Positions 36,357 through 46,256 of a DNA stretch of 64,000 nt are shown here, piece by piece; within the stretch, counting starts at the first letter, position 1; the number at the start of each line of letters is the position of its first letter. Location: NCBI RefSeq assembly GCF_008831085.1, contig NZ_WBJY01000001.1, forward strand, positions 868,001 through 932,000, in the 5' to 3' direction. The notes under the pieces are model-generated. The model was not told the DNA's origin and made no database searches. It saw only the letters and a list, made by a program, of their open reading frames with translations. The DNA comes from Pseudoclavibacter endophyticus. Lineage in GTDB: Bacteria > Actinomycetota > Actinomycetes > Actinomycetales > Microbacteriaceae. The position numbers were made by a program, and so were the translations under genes.

Positions 36357-37676
36357 ATGGATGCTCCTCGCACCGGGTTCGTACTCGTCGCGGCCGGCAG
36401 CGGCACCAGGCTCGGCGTCGGCCGGCCGAAGGCCCTCGTCGACCTCGGCGGAGGCACGCTGCTCGAACACGCGCTGCGCCGCCTCCACGGGTTTCCCGGA
36501 CGCCTCGCCGTCGCCGTCGCGGCACCCGCCGGGCACCTCGATGCCGCGCGCAGGCTCGCGTCGGCGGCGCTTCCCGCCGCAACGCCCGCACTGGCCGAGC
36601 GCGCCGACGCCCGCCCCGCGCACGGGGACCCCGACGCATCGCCCGCGCCGCCAGCCGCTGACGACGTGACCCTCGCGGTCGTCGCCGGTGGAGCATCCCG
36701 CCAATCGTCGGTTGCGGCGGCGATCGACGCGCTGCCGGGCGACTGCGATGTCGTGCTCGTGCACGACGCCGCGAGGCCGTTCGCGCCGCGCGCTCTCGCC
36801 GAGCGGGTCGCGGGCGCCGTTCGCGCAACGGGTGATGGTGTCGTGCCCGTGCTGCCGGTCGTCGACACGATCAAGCGGCTCAGCGGCGACAGGGTCGTCG
36901 AGACCCCCGAACGCTCGTCGCTCGTCGCTGCGCAGACGCCCCAGGGGTTCCCTGCACCCGCACTTCGCGAGGCGTATCGGTCGGCGACGATCGAGCACAC
37001 CGACGACGCGGCGTTGGCGGCGGCTGCCGGACTGCGCGTGCGAACCGTGCCCGGCGACGTGCACGCGTTCAAGATCACCCGGCCCGACGACCTCGAGCGG
37101 GCGAGCAGGATGCTCGCGGGCGCATCCGAGCCCAGCGTGCGCTTTCCCGGCCATCGCGATATGGACGTCGCCGAGGGCTCGCGCGGCCTCGAGGCGGCCG
37201 AGCTGCGCACTGGGATCGGTGTCGACGCGCATGCGTTCGACGACACCGCCCCGCTGCACCTCGCCTGCCTGTACTGGCCCGGCGAACCCGGCCTGGCCGG
37301 GCACAGCGACGGCGATGCGGTTGCGCACGCGATCTGTGATGCCCTGCTCGCGGCGGCGGGCCTCGGCGACATCGGCAGCGTGTTCGGCACCGACGATCCG
37401 GAGCTCGCCGGCGCCGGGGGAGCGCTCTTCCTGCGGCGAACGCGCGCGCTGCTCGACGAGCACGGTGCAAGCATCCGGAACGTCTCCGTGCAGTTCGTCG
37501 CCGAGCGTCCGCGGTTTGCGGCGCGCCGCGACGAGGCGCGGACCGCGCTCGAGGCGGTGCTCGAGGCACCCGTGTCGATCGCGGCGACCACGAGCGATCG
37601 CCTCGGCTTCACCGGCCGCCGCGATGGCCTCATCGCCATCGCGACCGCCCTCGTCGCCGTCGCCCCGCCCCGGTAG
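36357..37676 (+). CDS. ispDF: bifunctional IspD-IspF enzyme of the MEP pathway
   Basis: 439-residue fusion. Residues about 1-245 are 2-C-methyl-D-erythritol 4-phosphate cytidylyltransferase ([46 protein letters not shown]), with an Ala/Pro-rich insertion of roughly 30 residues near 85-115. Residues about 283-439 are 2-C-methyl-D-erythritol 2,4-cyclodiphosphate synthase ([38 protein letters not shown]). The fusion skips IspE, which is encoded elsewhere. ATG 36357 is 7 nt after TTGGAT, perhaps leaderless. The 3' end overlaps erm by 47 bp, convergently. Confidence 0.94.
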   Translation: MDAPRTGFVLVAAGSGTRLGVGRPKALVDLGGGTLLEHALRRLHGFPGRLAVAVAAPAGHLDAARRLASAALPAATPALAERADARPAHGDPDASPAPPAADDVTLAVVAGGASRQSSVAAAIDALPGDCDVVLVHDAARPFAPRALAERVAGAVRATGDGVVPVLPVVDTIKRLSGDRVVETPERSSLVAAQTPQGFPAPALREAYRSATIEHTDDAALAAAAGLRVRTVPGDVHAFKITRPDDLERASRMLAGASEPSVRFPGHRDMDVAEGSRGLEAAELRTGIGVDAHAFDDTAPLHLACLYWPGEPGLAGHSDGDAVAHAICDALLAAAGLGDIGSVFGTDDPELAGAGGALFLRRTRALLDEHGASIRNVSVQFVAERPRFAARRDEARTALEAVLEAPVSIAATTSDRLGFTGRRDGLIAIATALVAVAPPR

Positions 37677-38466
37677 CGGGCGGCGCCCCGGCCAGCTCGC
37701 CGCGCGCTGCATGGAAAAGGCCCGCCCATTGCGCGGCGCCGAGGTCGCGAGGCAGCGTCCCGGCCGCGACTCGCTCGCGGGAGAGCCAGAGGTCGATGGC
37801 GCCGCGTCGATCCGGCGTCACCGCGCGACGCGCGATGTCGGGGACTCCGCGGCCCCGCCCCTGGAAGACCGCGTGGACAAAGGCGCGGTACTCCTCGCCG
37901 CGCGTGGTCGCGACGAGGGGCTTCTGCCGCCGCGCGATCGCGAGGAGCCCGCCGTCGACGGAGGGCCGTGGCGCGAACGCACGCGCGGGCACCCGCCCGT
38001 GCAGGTCAAACGTCATCCACGGCCACCATTGCGCCGTCATCATCGTGACGCCACCGACGCCGGCCCGGCGGCGCGCGACCTCCCACTGCACGAGCAGCAC
38101 GGCGTTCGTCCATCCGGGCGCGTGCAGCACCTTGCGGAGCATCGCCGTCGTGAGGTGGAACGGGAGATTGCCGACGACGACATATGGGTTCGTCGGCAGG
38201 GGCCAGCGGAGGAAGTCTCCGGCGACGATATTCACGCGGGGGCCGACGCGCTGTTCGAGCCGGCGGGCGAGGCGCAGGTCGATCTCGACGGCCGTGATGG
38301 GTCGCCCGAGCCGTTCGAGCTCGAAGGTCAGGGCGCCGCGGCCCGGGCCGATCTCGAGGATTGGACCGCGCGTTCGGGCGACGAGGTCGACGACTCGGCG
38401 GATGGTCGCCGCGTCTGAGAGAAAGTTCTGGCCGTGCTCGTGACGGCCGCCGTGCATGGTCGGCAA
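37630..38466 (-). CDS. erm: 23S rRNA adenine-N6 methyltransferase, Erm family
   Basis: 278-residue SAM-dependent methyltransferase that modifies A2058 of 23S rRNA and gives macrolide-lincosamide-streptogramin B resistance. Erm rather than KsgA features: [11 protein letters not shown] at the N-terminus, [10 protein letters not shown] (SAM loop), NLPFHLTTA (catalytic NxPF/Y), [14 protein letters not shown] and [10 protein letters not shown]. The C-terminus is Arg/Gly-rich. The start TTG 38466 is chosen because GGAG sits 7 nt upstream; ATG 38457 is the alternative. A 14-codon leaderless ORF about 165 bp upstream (38632-38676) is a candidate regulatory leader peptide. Intrinsic Erm genes are common in actinobacteria. 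Confidence 0.9.
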   Translation of the reverse strand: MPTMHGGRHEHGQNFLSDAATIRRVVDLVARTRGPILEIGPGRGALTFELERLGRPITAVEIDLRLARRLEQRVGPRVNIVAGDFLRWPLPTNPYVVVGNLPFHLTTAMLRKVLHAPGWTNAVLLVQWEVARRRAGVGGVTMMTAQWWPWMTFDLHGRVPARAFAPRPSVDGGLLAIARRQKPLVATTRGEEYRAFVHAVFQGRGRGVPDIARRAVTPDRRGAIDLWLSRERVAAGTLPRDLGAAQWAGLFHAARGELAGAPPATGAGRRRRGRSRWR

Positions 38467-38631
38467 GATGCTGCTCCGGAGGAATCGAAGGGTCCGGGCA
38501 CGACGGCGCAGGGATGCGCGGGGCCCGGTCTGGCCTGCGAAACGGCGGAGTCGACGCGCGAAGAAGCGCGCACTGCCGACCAGCTCTCCGCGGGGATGCG
38601 CGGGGTGGTCAGCGGGTTCGGTCGTCCGCCG

Positions 38632-38676
38632 CTAGGCGCGACGCCCGCGGTCGACGATGGCCATGGTCGATTCCAT
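38632..38676 (-). CDS. candidate leaderless leader peptide of erm (14 residues)
   Basis: ATG 38676 begins 7 nt after a perfect TAGGAT -10 box (minus strand, 38684-38689), the same geometry as other leaderless starts here. The peptide is MESTMAIVDRGRRA and ends at TAG 38632. About 165 nt of leader follow before erm, containing GC-rich potential hairpins (for example GCGCG-cttctt-CGCGC) and a 13-bp direct repeat GGGATGCGCGGGG (38511-38523, 38593-38605, plus strand). Drug-induced stalling on such a peptide is the classic control of erm genes. Translation is inferred, not shown. Confidence 0.5.
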   Translation of the reverse strand: MESTMAIVDRGRRA

Positions 38677-38683
38677 GACGGTC

Positions 38684-38714
38684 ATCCTATCCGACGGTCC
38701 GCCCGCCCTAGACT
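38684..38714. promoter_or_regulatory. back-to-back promoters for erm leader and cysS
   Basis: Two opposed -10 boxes 19 bp apart: TAGGAT on the minus strand (38684-38689), firing towards erm, and TAGACT on the plus strand (38709-38714), 6 nt before the cysS GTG. Their -35 regions must interleave, so the two promoters probably compete for RNA polymerase. Confidence 0.65.
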
Positions 38715-38720
38715 CGGGGG

Positions 38721-40136
38721 GTGACTCAGCGGTTCTATGACACCAAGACGCAGGCGCTGCGCGACTTCGCGCCGCTCGTTCCCGGCGAGGTGTCGATGTA
38801 CGTCTGCGGGCCGACCGTGCAGTCGGGCCCCCACGTCGGCCACATCCGTTCGGCCCTCGTGTACGACCAGCTCCGCCGGTGGCTTGAGTTTCGAGGCGTG
38901 CGAGTCACGCTCGTGCGCAACGTGACCGACATCGACGACAAGACCCTCGCGAACGCCACCGACACGGAGCCGTGGTGGGCGCTCGCGTATCGGGTCGAAC
39001 GCGAATTCACCCGCGCATATGCGCGTCTCGGCATTCGTCCGCCCACCTACGAGCCGCGGGCCACTGCGTCCATCATGGAGATGCAGGCGATCATTCGACG
39101 GCTCATCGAGCGCGGTCACGCGTACGTGGCCGCCGACGGAACTGGCGACGTGTACTTCGAGACGTCGACGTGGCCAGAATACGGCTCGCTGACGCACCAG
39201 CGGACGGCGGAGATGGAGCCGGCCGACGACGGTGCTCCGCGCGCCAAACGCGGGCCGCACGACTTCGCGCTCTGGAAGGGACGCAAGCCGGGCGAACCCG
39301 AATCCGCGTCGTGGCCGAGCCCGTGGGGGCCGGGCCGGCCGGGCTGGCACATCGAGTGCTCGGCGATGTCGACGAAGTACCTCGGCGACACATTCGACAT
39401 TCACGGGGGCGGCCTCGACCTGCGGTTCCCGCACCACGAGAACGAGATGGCGCAGTCGAACGCGGCCGGGCACGCGTTCGCGCGGACCTGGCTCCATAAC
39501 GGGCTCGTCAATTTCCGCGGCCAGAAGATGTCGAAGTCGGTCGGCAACATCGTCACGGCTGCCGATCTGTTCGCGCAGGCGCGCCCCATCGTCATTCGCT
39601 ACGTGCTCGGCGCCGCGCACTACCGCTCCGTGATCGAGCTGAACGACGACTCGATGGCGGAGGGCGAGGCGGCCTTCGCGCGTATCGAGTCCTTCCTCGG
39701 CCGCGCCGAGTCGCTCCTGCGGGCGGCGGGACGGGACATACCACCGGCCGCGCCCGTCACCGCGGACTTCGAGGCCGCGATGCTCGATGACCTCGCCATT
39801 CCGCAGGCCCTCGCCGCGCTGCACGGCGAGATCACGCGGGGCAATCAAGCAGCCGACGCGAACGACACCGACGGCGTCGAAGTGGCCCTCGCCGCGGTCG
39901 GCGCCATGCTCGACGTGCTCGGCATCGACCCGCGTACGCCCGAGTGGGCCGGCGATACCGGCTCCGATCGAGAGACCGCGGCTCTCGCGACGCTCGTCGA
40001 GCAATTGCTCGAGCAGCGTCGCGAAGCTCGGTCCGCGAAAGACTTCACTGCCGCCGACCGCATCCGCGACGCTCTCGCGGGGGCAGGTATTACGGTGGCA
40101 GACTCACCGACCGGAACGACCTGGAGCGTGAACTGA
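38721..40136 (+). CDS. cysS: cysteinyl-tRNA synthetase
   Basis: 471-residue class I aminoacyl-tRNA synthetase. Zinc-binding and HIGH-type motif: CGPTVQSGPHVGHIRS; further zinc ligands in ECSAMS and HHENE; KMSKS at QKMSKSVGN. The C-terminal helical and anticodon-binding part is complete (AADRIRDALAGAGITVADSP). The start GTG 38721 lies 6 nt after TAGACT without a ribosome-binding site: probable leaderless mRNA. Followed by rlmB after 2 bp, the standard actinobacterial order. Confidence 0.97.
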   Translation: MTQRFYDTKTQALRDFAPLVPGEVSMYVCGPTVQSGPHVGHIRSALVYDQLRRWLEFRGVRVTLVRNVTDIDDKTLANATDTEPWWALAYRVEREFTRAYARLGIRPPTYEPRATASIMEMQAIIRRLIERGHAYVAADGTGDVYFETSTWPEYGSLTHQRTAEMEPADDGAPRAKRGPHDFALWKGRKPGEPESASWPSPWGPGRPGWHIECSAMSTKYLGDTFDIHGGGLDLRFPHHENEMAQSNAAGHAFARTWLHNGLVNFRGQKMSKSVGNIVTAADLFAQARPIVIRYVLGAAHYRSVIELNDDSMAEGEAAFARIESFLGRAESLLRAAGRDIPPAAPVTADFEAAMLDDLAIPQALAALHGEITRGNQAADANDTDGVEVALAAVGAMLDVLGIDPRTPEWAGDTGSDRETAALATLVEQLLEQRREARSAKDFTAADRIRDALAGAGITVADSPTGTTWSVN

Positions 40137-40138
40137 CG

Positions 40139-41182
40139 ATGGCTGCAACACCAGGCAAGGGCGGCGCCCGCAAGAAAAAGGGCCCGCTGAAGGGCACCGG
40201 CGGCCACGGCCGAAAGTCACTCGAGGGCCGCGGGCCGACACCCAAGGCCGAGGACCGGGCCTGGCACTCGGCCGGCAAGCGCAAGGCCGCCCGCGAGCGG
40301 ATCGAGTCGAAGCACGGCGGTCAGCCCGGCGGACGTTCCGCCGGGCGGGATGGTGGTGCGCCCCGGCGCCGCAGTGACGACGAGACCGAGCTCGTGACCG
40401 GTCGCAACTCCGTGCTCGAGGCGCTCCGCGCGGGCATTCCCGCAACCGCGCTCCACATCGCGGCGCGCATTGAGTTCGACGACCGTGTCAAGGAGATCCT
40501 GCGCGTCGCCACGTCGCGCGGAATCCCCGTGCTCGAGGTCATGCGCCCCGAACTGGACCGGCTCGCCGGCCGCGATGCCGTGCACCAGGGCGTGCTCATC
40601 AGGGTGCCGCCCTATGAGTACGACGACCCGATGCTCCTCCTCGACCGTGTCACGCAGCGACGGCAAACGCCGCTCGTCGTCGCCCTCGATGGCGTGACCG
40701 ACCCCCGGAACCTCGGTGCGATCATTCGCTCGGTCGCCGCGTTCGGCGGCCATGGGGTCGTCGTGCCGCAGCGTCGATCGGCCGGCGTGACCGCGTCGGC
40801 GTGGAAGACGTCGGCGGGTGCCGTGAGTCGCCTGCCCGTCGCGATGGCAGCCAACCTCGTCGCGACGATCAAGGCGTATAAGGCTGCGGGTCTGTTCGTC
40901 ATCGGCCTTGACGGGGATGGCGACATGTCCCTTCCAGGGCTCGATCTCGCGACCTCGCCGCTCCTCGTTGTCGTCGGCAGCGAGGGCAAGGGGCTCTCGC
41001 GCCTTGTCACCGAGCAATGCGACGCGATCGTGTCGATCCCGATCGACCGCGCCACTGAGTCACTCAACGCCGGGATCGCAGCGAGCGTGACGCTCTACGA
41101 AGTCGCGAAGCTCCGGGCGGAGAGGTTGCGGAATGGTGACGTTTCGACTTCGGCGGCTGCAACCTCAAGGGGAGGGGAGTAG
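40139..41182 (+). CDS. rlmB: 23S rRNA (guanosine-2'-O-)-methyltransferase RlmB
   Basis: 347-residue SPOUT methyltransferase. A basic Lys/Gly-rich N-terminal extension of about 80 residues precedes the substrate-binding domain (VTGRNSVLEALRAG). The knotted domain has motif 1 GVTDPRNLGAIIRSVAAFG, motif 2 VVVGSEGKGLSRL and motif 3 IPIDRATESLNAGIAASVTLYE. It methylates 23S rRNA (G2251 in E. coli numbering). It begins 2 bp after cysS, hence co-transcribed and probably reinitiating. Confidence 0.94.
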   Translation: MAATPGKGGARKKKGPLKGTGGHGRKSLEGRGPTPKAEDRAWHSAGKRKAARERIESKHGGQPGGRSAGRDGGAPRRRSDDETELVTGRNSVLEALRAGIPATALHIAARIEFDDRVKEILRVATSRGIPVLEVMRPELDRLAGRDAVHQGVLIRVPPYEYDDPMLLLDRVTQRRQTPLVVALDGVTDPRNLGAIIRSVAAFGGHGVVVPQRRSAGVTASAWKTSAGAVSRLPVAMAANLVATIKAYKAAGLFVIGLDGDGDMSLPGLDLATSPLLVVVGSEGKGLSRLVTEQCDAIVSIPIDRATESLNAGIAASVTLYEVAKLRAERLRNGDVSTSAAATSRGGE

Positions 41183-41230
41183 CCTCTCCCAGGTCGTGCG
41201 TGCCGACCGCCGCGGCCACCCAGACGAGCG

Positions 41231-42007
41231 ATGACTGTGATCTCACCCGAACCCCGACTGCGCCGCGCGACAGCGCGAGACGCGGCGTCGAGTCGACCTC
41301 GCCGCCGCCTGGTGCTCGCTGTCGCGGCGCTCGCGATCGCCGTCGCCGTCGCCGTCTTTGCGCTTGGGACGGGCCGCGGTAGCGTCGAATGGCCGACCAT
41401 GGTCAATGCCGACGGCGGCCTCGACGCCTCGGGCCCCACCGTCGCTGACCCGGCCAATGCGCAAGCCATCCCGGCCCCCGCGCCCGTGCAGCTGGCCCTC
41501 TACACCGACTACACGCATCCAGATAGCGCGCGGTTCGCCTCGGTCAACGCGCTCGTGATCCAGGGCCTCACACAGCAGGGGGCCGTGCGCATATCGCTGC
41601 ACCCGCTCGCTGTGAGCGACGATCCTCGCGAGCGCGGCGCCGCGGTACGCGCTGGGAACGCCGTCACTTGCGTGGGCGAGTTGTCGCAGAAGGACCTCTG
41701 GGCCTTCCATGTGGGCCTGCTCGCCATGCAGCCGAGTGAAGGGTTCGCCAATCTGCAGAACGCCGATCTCAAGGCGCTCGCACGCGACTCGGGGGTGCAG
41801 CAGATCGACGCGGTGAACACGTGCATCAGTCAGGGTCGATTCGGTGACTGGATCGAGTCGCAGTCCGACGCCGCGCTTGCAGGGGGCGTCGGCGACCAGG
41901 GGACCGAACTCGACCGCATGCCCCTCGTGCTGGCGAACGGCGACGCGTACACGGGTCGCATCGACAACAGCACCGAGTTCCGGTCGTTCCTCGACGAGCA
42001 CCTCTGA
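41231..42007 (+). CDS. membrane-anchored thioredoxin-fold (DsbA-like) protein lacking CxxC
   Basis: 258 residues with a basic N-terminus, one membrane helix (LVLAVAALAIAVAVAVFAL, about residues 27-45) and an extracytoplasmic DsbA-like domain. In place of the usual F-x-C-P-x-C active site after the first strand there is LALYTDYTHPDSARF, so both redox cysteines are absent. Two other Cys remain (VTCVGEL, NTCISQG). The rest of the fold, including the late cis-Pro region (RMPLVLANGDAYTG), is kept. It is likely a binding or scaffolding relative rather than an oxidoreductase. Near the end of the cysS-rlmB transcript. Confidence 0.75.
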   Translation: MTVISPEPRLRRATARDAASSRPRRRLVLAVAALAIAVAVAVFALGTGRGSVEWPTMVNADGGLDASGPTVADPANAQAIPAPAPVQLALYTDYTHPDSARFASVNALVIQGLTQQGAVRISLHPLAVSDDPRERGAAVRAGNAVTCVGELSQKDLWAFHVGLLAMQPSEGFANLQNADLKALARDSGVQQIDAVNTCISQGRFGDWIESQSDAALAGGVGDQGTELDRMPLVLANGDAYTGRIDNSTEFRSFLDEHL

Positions 42008-42058
42008 CGCGAGACCGGCCGCGCCGGGCACGGGCCGATGGCAGCGTGTGCGCTATCG

Positions 42059-42131
42059 AGCCGGCTGCGGGGTTCGAACCCGCGACATCCGCTTTACAAG
42101 AGCGGTGCTCTACCAACTGAGCTAAGCCGGC
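42059..42131 (-). tRNA. tRNA-Thr (anticodon TGT)
   Basis: 73-nt cloverleaf on the minus strand. Acceptor stem GCCGGCT with AGCCGGC, D-arm AGCTCAGTTGGTAGAGC, anticodon loop CTTGTAA (anticodon TGT), T-arm GCGGG-TTCGAAC-CCCGC. Discriminator U, CCA not encoded. It reads ACA-type threonine codons. Confidence 0.95.
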
Positions 42132-42156
42132 ATGCCCCGCGCGGGGCCGGACCAGT

Positions 42157-42594
42157 CTATGCGGACGTGCCGCTGCCATTCGACTCGCCCGACGACTCGG
42201 GTGAGAAGGTCAGGGACACCGAGTTCATGCAGTATCGGTCGCCGGTGGGCGTGCCGAAGCCGTCGGGGAACACGTGCCCGAGATGCGAGCCGCACTTCGC
42301 GCAGCGCACCTCGGTCCGCACCATCCCCTGTGAGTCGTCGTCGAGCAGTTCGACCGCGTCAGGGCGGATCGACTCGTAGAAGCTCGGCCAGCCGCAGCCG
42401 GCGTCGAACTTCGTGCCACTCTTGAACAGCTCGTTGCCGCAAGCGCGGCACGAGTACAGCCCCTCGCGCTCTTCATCGAGGAGTTCGCCCGTGAACGGGC
42501 GCTCGGTCGCGGCCTGCCGCAGCACGGCGAACTCCACCGGCTGCAGCAACTCGCGCCACTCCGCGTCATTCCGCGTGACCTGGTACTCGCCCAT
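42157..42594 (-). CDS. msrB: peptide-methionine (R)-S-oxide reductase
   Basis: 145 residues. Reduces R-methionine sulfoxide in proteins. Two CxxC pairs bind structural zinc (CRACG, CAKCG); GCGWPSF and the catalytic Cys in RYCMNSVSL are present. Length is normal, with a Ser/Gly-rich tail. Starts at ATG 42594, divergent from the DUF3263 gene; its 3' end lies next to tRNA-Thr. Confidence 0.96.
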   Translation of the reverse strand: MGEYQVTRNDAEWRELLQPVEFAVLRQAATERPFTGELLDEEREGLYSCRACGNELFKSGTKFDAGCGWPSFYESIRPDAVELLDDDSQGMVRTEVRCAKCGSHLGHVFPDGFGTPTGDRYCMNSVSLTFSPESSGESNGSGTSA

Positions 42595-42736
42595 GTGCTG
42601 CCTCCTCTCGACCGTGCCCCGCCGATCGGGGTCCCGCCGATGCGCGAGTCTACGCGCGTCGGAACCAAGATTCTCGTGAGGCTGCGCCTACAGTGAGGCA
42701 CCCGCGGAGTGCGTCGCGGTCGAACGAGGAGGCGGT

Positions 42737-43051
42737 TTGGCTCTGGAGGCAGCGCAACGCTCGGCAGCTCCCGAACTGACGAGTTTCGAACGCGAGGTGC
42801 TCGCGTTCGAGGCCGCGCACCCACGCCATTCGTCCGCCAAGGAAGACGCGATTCGCCGGCGGTTCAACCGGTCGGTCGCGCAGTACTATCAAATTCTCGC
42901 TACGCTCATCGAGGCGCCAGCAGCCCTGGCCCACGACCCCCTGGTCGTCGCGCGCCTGCGTCGCGTCCGAGATGCACGCGCCGCAGAACGCGACGAGCGG
43001 CGAGCCCAGCGACGCTCGAGTGCAGCGTCCGGACGCACGAAGGCCCGGTAG
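42737..43051 (+). CDS. DUF3263 family protein
   Basis: 104-residue small helical protein of the actinobacterial DUF3263 family: LTSFEREVLAFEAAHPRHSS, then a helix-turn-helix-like segment IRRRFNRSVAQYYQILATLI. The second half is an Arg/Ala-rich charged helix. The start TTG 42737 has a strong AGGAGG upstream. Followed after 6 bp by a LytR_C protein gene, a conserved pair in Microbacteriaceae. Likely DNA-binding; role unknown. Confidence 0.85.
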   Translation: MALEAAQRSAAPELTSFEREVLAFEAAHPRHSSAKEDAIRRRFNRSVAQYYQILATLIEAPAALAHDPLVVARLRRVRDARAAERDERRAQRRSSAASGRTKAR

Positions 43052-43057
43052 ACGAAC

Positions 43058-43600
43058 GTGAAGTACTCGAAGGACCGTTTCGACGACATCCCTGCGTCGC
43101 TCGACCGACGCGGGGCGCACCGTGCGCCCAGAACCCGGGGCGACAAGATCACCTCGTGGTTGTGGGGCCTCGGTGCCGTCATCGTGCTCGTGGCCATCGG
43201 CCTCATCGCGATGTTCGTCATCGACAACGTCGTGTCGTTCCAGGCCGAGCCCGAGCCGACGCCGACCGCCACCGAAGAGGCGCCGACGGACGACCCCGCC
43301 GAGGCGCAACCGGCGCTCGACCCGAACGTGCAGGTCACGGTCCTCAACGGCACCGACCTGCCGGGAATCGCGGGCGGAAACGCCGAGACGCTCACGGGCC
43401 TCGGCTGGAACGTGACCGTGATCGACGACGCCGACCGGGCCGATTACTCGTCGACGACCATCTACTACGGCGACGCGGCGAATGAGGGGGCGGCGCTCCA
43501 GCTCGCGCAAGATCTGGGTGGCGGAACGCCGACACTCGACCCCAACATGGCTCCGCCGGGCACCATCACGGTCATCATCGGCTACGACGTCGCCCAGTAG
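43058..43600 (+). CDS. LytR C-terminal domain membrane protein
   Basis: 180 residues: cytosolic basic N-terminus, one membrane helix ([20 protein letters not shown], about 35-54), a Glu/Pro/Thr-rich linker and an extracytoplasmic LytR_C domain ([15 protein letters not shown] to [10 protein letters not shown]). It lacks the catalytic LCP domain, so it cannot ligate wall polymers by itself and may bind envelope glycopolymers or LCP enzymes. The start GTG 43058 lies 6 bp after the DUF3263 stop. Confidence 0.85.
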   Translation: MKYSKDRFDDIPASLDRRGAHRAPRTRGDKITSWLWGLGAVIVLVAIGLIAMFVIDNVVSFQAEPEPTPTATEEAPTDDPAEAQPALDPNVQVTVLNGTDLPGIAGGNAETLTGLGWNVTVIDDADRADYSSTTIYYGDAANEGAALQLAQDLGGGTPTLDPNMAPPGTITVIIGYDVAQ

Positions 43601-43749
43601 CCGTCTCCCCGCAGATGTCGATCGCCCGATATCCGCGCGACACGTTCCCGCAACCTCGCAAACGTACGCTCATGGCGCCCCGACGCCGCAGGGAAGGTCG
43701 TCGGGGCGGTCGGGTATGTCCCGGCCGAGCGACACGCAATGGGGAGATC

Positions 43750-43965
43750 ATGGCGAACGGAACCGTGAAGTGGTTCAACGCTGAAAAGGGCTTCGGTTTC
43801 ATCACCGTCGACGCCGCCGGCGGAGAGCAGCAGCAAGACGTCTTCGTGCACTACAGGGCGATCGACATGCCCGGCTACAAGGTCCTGGAGGAGGGCCAGG
43901 TCGTGGAGTTCCAGATCGGCCAGGGGGCCAAGGGGCCTCAAGCCGAAGCGGTGCGACCCCTCTAG
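43750..43965 (+). CDS. cspA: cold-shock protein
   Basis: 71-residue single CSD nucleic-acid chaperone. RNP1 is KGFGFITV and RNP2 is VFVHYRAI; the basic/aromatic start [11 protein letters not shown] is canonical. ATG 43750 is preceded by GGGGAG. The 149-bp region after the previous gene can supply the long 5' leader typical of csp mRNAs. A strong hairpin follows at 43975-44011. Confidence 0.95.
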   Translation: MANGTVKWFNAEKGFGFITVDAAGGEQQQDVFVHYRAIDMPGYKVLEEGQVVEFQIGQGAKGPQAEAVRPL

Positions 43966-43974
43966 GGCACCGGT

Positions 43975-44011
43975 CACGAACGGCGGCACCGGCCGGGTGC
44001 CGCCGTTCGTG
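43975..44011 (+). terminator. terminator after the cold-shock gene
   Basis: Perfect 16-bp inverted repeat CACGAACGGCGGCACC / GGTGCCGCCGTTCGTG (43975-43990 and 43996-44011) with a 5-nt loop, followed by TTT. It insulates groEL from upstream transcription. Confidence 0.93.
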
Positions 44012-44031
44012 TTTCCGGATGCTCGAGGTGA

Positions 44032-45783
<1,752 letters not shown>

Positions 45784-45812
45784 TCCTGCCGGCGTCGCCG
45801 ACGCACTCCACA

Positions 45813-45846
45813 CGAACGGGCGGTCCCACGAGGGGCCGCCCGTTCG
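45813..45846 (+). terminator. groEL terminator
   Basis: 11-bp inverted repeat CGAACGGGCGG / CCGCCCGTTCG (45813-45823 and 45836-45846) with a 12-nt loop, followed by gtcgTTTT. Confidence 0.92.
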
Positions 45847-45902
45847 GTCGTTTTCGGCGTGGACGACTCCGGGGGAGCAGGGGGCTGGATGCTCGGCCCG
45901 AG

Positions 45903-46202
45903 CTAGCGGGCACCACCGGCGAACATGCGGGTCACGTCAGACTCGGTCGAACCGTAGGTGTTGCCCGCGGTGGCGAGGGCGATGTTCATCTGCGCCAGCT
46001 GCTCTTCGACCTGCAGTTGGACGGCCCGCCACTGCGACAGGAGGTCTTGGAAGGACGCCGACGCCGAGCCGGTCCATGTCGACTGCAGGTTGATGAGATT
46101 CGTGGTCAAGCTCGCGTTCTCGGTGCGTACGCGGTCGATTGAGGCGTTCGTCGTGTTGACGGCGGCGAGCAGGATGTCACTATCGACGCGGATCTGTGCC
46201 AT
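45903..46202 (-). CDS. WXG100 family (ESAT-6-like) protein
   Basis: 99 residues, two amphipathic helices joined by the W-x-G turn (STWTGSASASF at about residues 41-51). Proteins of this family are dimeric substrates of type VII (ESX/Ess) secretion. No EccC/EssC ATPase or other secretion gene is in the window, so export machinery must be elsewhere. It lies 54 bp after the histidine kinase on the same strand. The second WXG-motif protein of the window is the calpain fusion at 50016. Confidence 0.93.
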   Translation of the reverse strand: MAQIRVDSDILLAAVNTTNASIDRVRTENASLTTNLINLQSTWTGSASASFQDLLSQWRAVQLQVEEQLAQMNIALATAGNTYGSTESDVTRMFAGGAR

Positions 46203-46256
46203 TGCGGTCTCCCGGGTGTCACGTGGCAGCCCCGATGGCCGCCGACGCGAGCGACG

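Noticed and set aside
37630..38466. KsgA/RsmA 16S rRNA dimethyltransferase
   Set aside because: The HGQNFL start, [14 protein letters not shown] and MMTAQWWPW segments are those of Erm proteins, not KsgA.
41196..41234. Short frame from GTG 41196 whose stop overlaps the ATG of the DsbA-like gene
   Set aside because: The -10-like TAGCCT is 10 nt away and overlaps the rlmB stop; 12 codons can arise by chance, so I do not call it.
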